From NCBI GenBank assembly GCA_013054445.1, contig JAAMPI010001837.1, positions 1 to 10,045 on the forward strand: a stretch of DNA of 10,045 nt. The letters run 5' to 3'. This document shows, piece after piece, positions 8,486-10,045 of the stretch. Under the pieces are notes generated by a model, which did not search any database, was not told the DNA's origin, and saw nothing but the letters and a program-made list of their open reading frames with translations. The stretch comes from Cudoniella acicularis. Its lineage: Eukaryota > Ascomycota > Leotiomycetes > Helotiales > Helotiaceae. The translations under genes were made by a program, and so were the position numbers. The number at the start of each line of letters is the position of its first letter. Position 1 is the first letter of the stretch.

Positions 8486-9453
8486 TGAGACCGAATCTTT
8501 TGACTTTGAAAAAATCGATAGTTGTTGATCGTGAACAAAGGTCAAGTAGAAGACCGAAAATTGCTGTGGAATTAATGAGAATAAGAATTAGATATATAAG
8601 AAGTTAACTCTCGTGCAACAATAGTTTTAATACAAGTTGAATAGAGAGACAAGCTTTTAGTAGTTGCGGGCGAATACCATCCCGACTTTGTTAAAATGCC
8701 AACCTGAGGCAAGAACTTTCGTTGAACCTCAGGGCTAGCGAGGATCGTATGCGCTAAACGTGTACTATTGCACCAACATGGCTGAAAGTTATGCTAAATT
8801 TCAAGCTTAAAGATAATTAGTAATTCTTTTTGGATTTGTAATGAATTCGCATTAGAACGTGTTTTAGTTGTAACAGGTATTGAAAACTTACTTGTACTTA
8901 GGTTTTCGGGTTGACTTTGGACGGAAATAGGATGCTTGCTGCCGCGAACACTACTGTACACTATCCCCCTTGGGGAAGAAAAATCAACGTATGGATGTTC
9001 TGCGACTTGTGGAGGGTATTTAATCCCCCTTCTCATAGTTTTTGTTGTTGCAGAGTTCAAAGATTAGTTTATCAAGGGAAGGGAGAAGGAGGGGGCGAGT
9101 TCGTATAAATGACATTGTACTGCTAGTATATCTATGTCCTATTTCCACCCTCCACTCCACCGCATACAAATACATTATCTTTATTCCCAACTTATAAACC
9201 CATGAACCCGCCACCCCAAAACTCCATGCGAGAAAGTTATATATGTATATTATACAATATCCAAATGCATCCTTATCCTACTACCTTACCAGTAGCCACC
9301 TCGCTGATGCTATCCCATGCCATGCTTAACCGACCCGCGCTAAAATAGATATTGACAAAAATTCACGAGTGCTATCCCATCTCGTTGATTGTTCGCTTTT
9401 GCGACTTTTCACTGTCGAGTTGCCAGTTTCCCTCGTTTTGCGCCCATGCCTAT
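8486..9453. other. Intergenic region upstream of the reductase
   Basis: No gene is supported. A TATATAT on the minus strand (8592-8598) lies about 107 bp before the reductase ATG and could be its TATA box, but this DNA is AT-rich and the match is weak. An 11-bp direct repeat, TGCTATCCCAT, occurs at 9308-9318 and 9370-9380. Several 60-90-codon open frames on both strands (8794-9060, 8911-9108, 9020-9214) overlap one another and show no domain. Confidence 0.45.
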
Positions 9454-9710
9454 CTACCTCTTAAGCATGTAAGAGAGATCAGGTAGTCCGTTCACTACAA
9501 TTTGCACGATCCTATCCTGTTCCATTTCCTCTTTTAATTTTCCTGTACCCGGCTTATGACTGTTGACTATCGATGGAGCCATAGCGCGTGTACCTGCGAA
9601 CGACACTGTCTTCGTGGGTGTAATATCAGTGTGTGTAGGAACGAATTGAGGTACCGCAGTTGGAATTGGCACGCTTGGAAGAGCAGGAGTGGAATCAAAA
9701 AATGAGAAGT
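9454..9710 (-). pseudogene. Possible orphan 3' exon of an unrecognised protein
   Basis: The minus strand is open from 9768 to the stop at 9456-9454. The part after about 9710 looks protein-like: a Pro/Thr-rich stretch (STPALPSVPIPTAVPQFVPT, then TDITPTKTVSFAG) followed by a charged end (GKLKEEMEQDRIVQIVVNG, closing in LPDLSYMLKR). There is no ATG at its head, and an upstream stop lies inside the hairpin at 9771-9769. Candidate splice acceptors (AG) fall at 9715-9714 and 9712-9711. It could be the last exon of a gene whose 5' part lies beyond the repeats or was lost to them, or simply an open frame by chance. I do not recognise the protein. Confidence 0.25.
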
Positions 9711-9743
9711 CTACTAATACCCATGAATAGGCTGCTCGATGGG

Positions 9744-9787
9744 TACCCGTGGGTAGGAGTAAGGAGAGTTACTCCTACCCGCGGGTA
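9744..9787. repeat. Long hairpin: 19-bp arms, 6-nt loop
   Basis: The left arm 9744-9762 (TACCCGTGGGTAGGAGTAA) pairs with 9769-9787 at 18 of 19 positions, with the loop GGAGAG between. The only mismatch is a T where the other copy implies C, a transition. The arms are made of GGGTA/TACCC words, which also recur downstream to 9845. Confidence 0.7.
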
Positions 9788-9845
9788 TACCTATGTACGG
9801 GTACCCATCTACGGAGAGACCCGCGGGTAAGTGGGTATACCTATG
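9783..9845. repeat. GGGTATACCTATG direct repeat and GGGTA-rich motifs
   Basis: The 13-mer GGGTATACCTATG occurs at 9783-9795 and 9833-9845, 50 bp apart. Between them lie GGGTACCC (9799-9806) and CCCGCGGGTA (9820-9829). Clusters of short repeated GC-rich words of this kind are common in subterminal regions of DNA transposons such as hAT elements. Calling this a transposon end is inference, because no partner end is in the window. Confidence 0.5.
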
Positions 9846-9897
9846 GATTGCCAAGAACCCGTATAAAAATGAAGATATACTTTTATTTAATCTTTTA

Positions 9898-9934
9898 ATT
9901 ATTCTCCTAATTATTCTCCTAATTATTTCTCCTA
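9898..9934. repeat. 12-bp tandem repeat (ATTATTCTCCTA), three copies
   Basis: Copies lie at 9898-9909, 9910-9921 and 9922-9934; the third has one extra T. The array is short and imperfect at the right, and sits between the GGGTA-rich block and the 15-bp minisatellite. Confidence 0.75.
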
Positions 9935-9963
9935 ATTACCTTTCTTATACTCTACTAGTATAT

Positions 9964-10045
9964 CTTCCTGGCGCGTACCTTCCTAGCGTGTACCTTCCTA
10001 GCGCGTACCCTCCTGGTGCGTACCCTCCTGGCGCGTACCCTCCTG
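9964..10045. repeat. 15-bp minisatellite running off the window
   Basis: The unit is close to CCTCCTGGCGCGTAC. Five full copies lie at 9964-9978, 9979-9993, 9994-10008, 10009-10023 and 10024-10038, with a partial one to 10045. Differences between copies are transitions: C/T at unit position 1, G/A at position 7 and C/T at position 9 or 11. As 15 is a multiple of three, the plus strand can read repeats of P-P-G-A-Y or L-P-S-A-Y. The minus strand reads Q-E-G-T-R repeats with Gln changed to TAG in two copies. The array may be part of a decayed repetitive protein or a non-coding minisatellite. Confidence 0.8.

Noticed and set aside
9898..10045. CRISPR array
   Set aside because: The repeats are direct head-to-tail units of 12 and 15 bp without unique spacers, and the genome is eukaryotic.

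Overview
This window looks like a piece of a filamentous ascomycete (Pezizomycotina) genome. The evidence is short GT-AG introns with CTAAC/CTGAC-type branch sites, a secreted fungal-type subtilisin, and AT-rich transposon relics whose stop codons fit repeat-induced point mutation (RIP: C to T at CpA). The protease and the reductase remind me of Leotiomycetes, but that is memory rather than a search result.

Positions 1-2874 are a transposon graveyard. Positions 73-492 encode, with nine in-frame stops, the N-terminal DNA-binding part of a pogo/Fot1-type transposase. It breaks off at a TTAA (491-494), the target site of piggyBac elements. From about 620 to 2419 lies an almost full-length piggyBac-type transposase relic. 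All three catalytic Asp codons survive, a 50-nt spliceosomal intron (1304-1353) is recognisable, and there are many TAG/TAA stops. Scattered ambiguous bases (2481-2574) follow, then AT-rich DNA with a 20-bp palindrome. A compact 163-bp non-autonomous element (2875-3037) has perfect 22-bp terminal inverted repeats that include TA, as in Tc1/mariner/pogo insertions.

Positions 3935-6937 (+) hold the one apparently intact gene. It is an eight-exon secreted S8 (subtilisin) protease of 723 residues with an I9 propeptide, an Asp175/His213/Ser383 triad, a Ser/Thr/Pro-rich linker and a Cys-rich C-terminal domain. Positions 7607-8485 (-) hold a short-chain dehydrogenase of the sniffer/norsolorinic-acid-ketoreductase type. 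It is a pseudogene: three in-frame TAG codons interrupt a conserved reading frame, and its intron junction does not restore frame.

From about 9454 to the end the window becomes repetitive again. It contains a possible orphan 3' coding exon (-), a 19-bp-arm hairpin built from GGGTA/TACCC motifs, a 12-bp tandem repeat, and a 15-bp minisatellite running off the edge. The remaining gaps (3038-3934, 6938-7606, 8486-9453) show no gene I can support.

I see no multi-gene biological system. The interest lies in nested, RIP-decayed transposons beside an intact secreted protease and a neighbouring reductase that seems to have been killed by the same kind of mutation.
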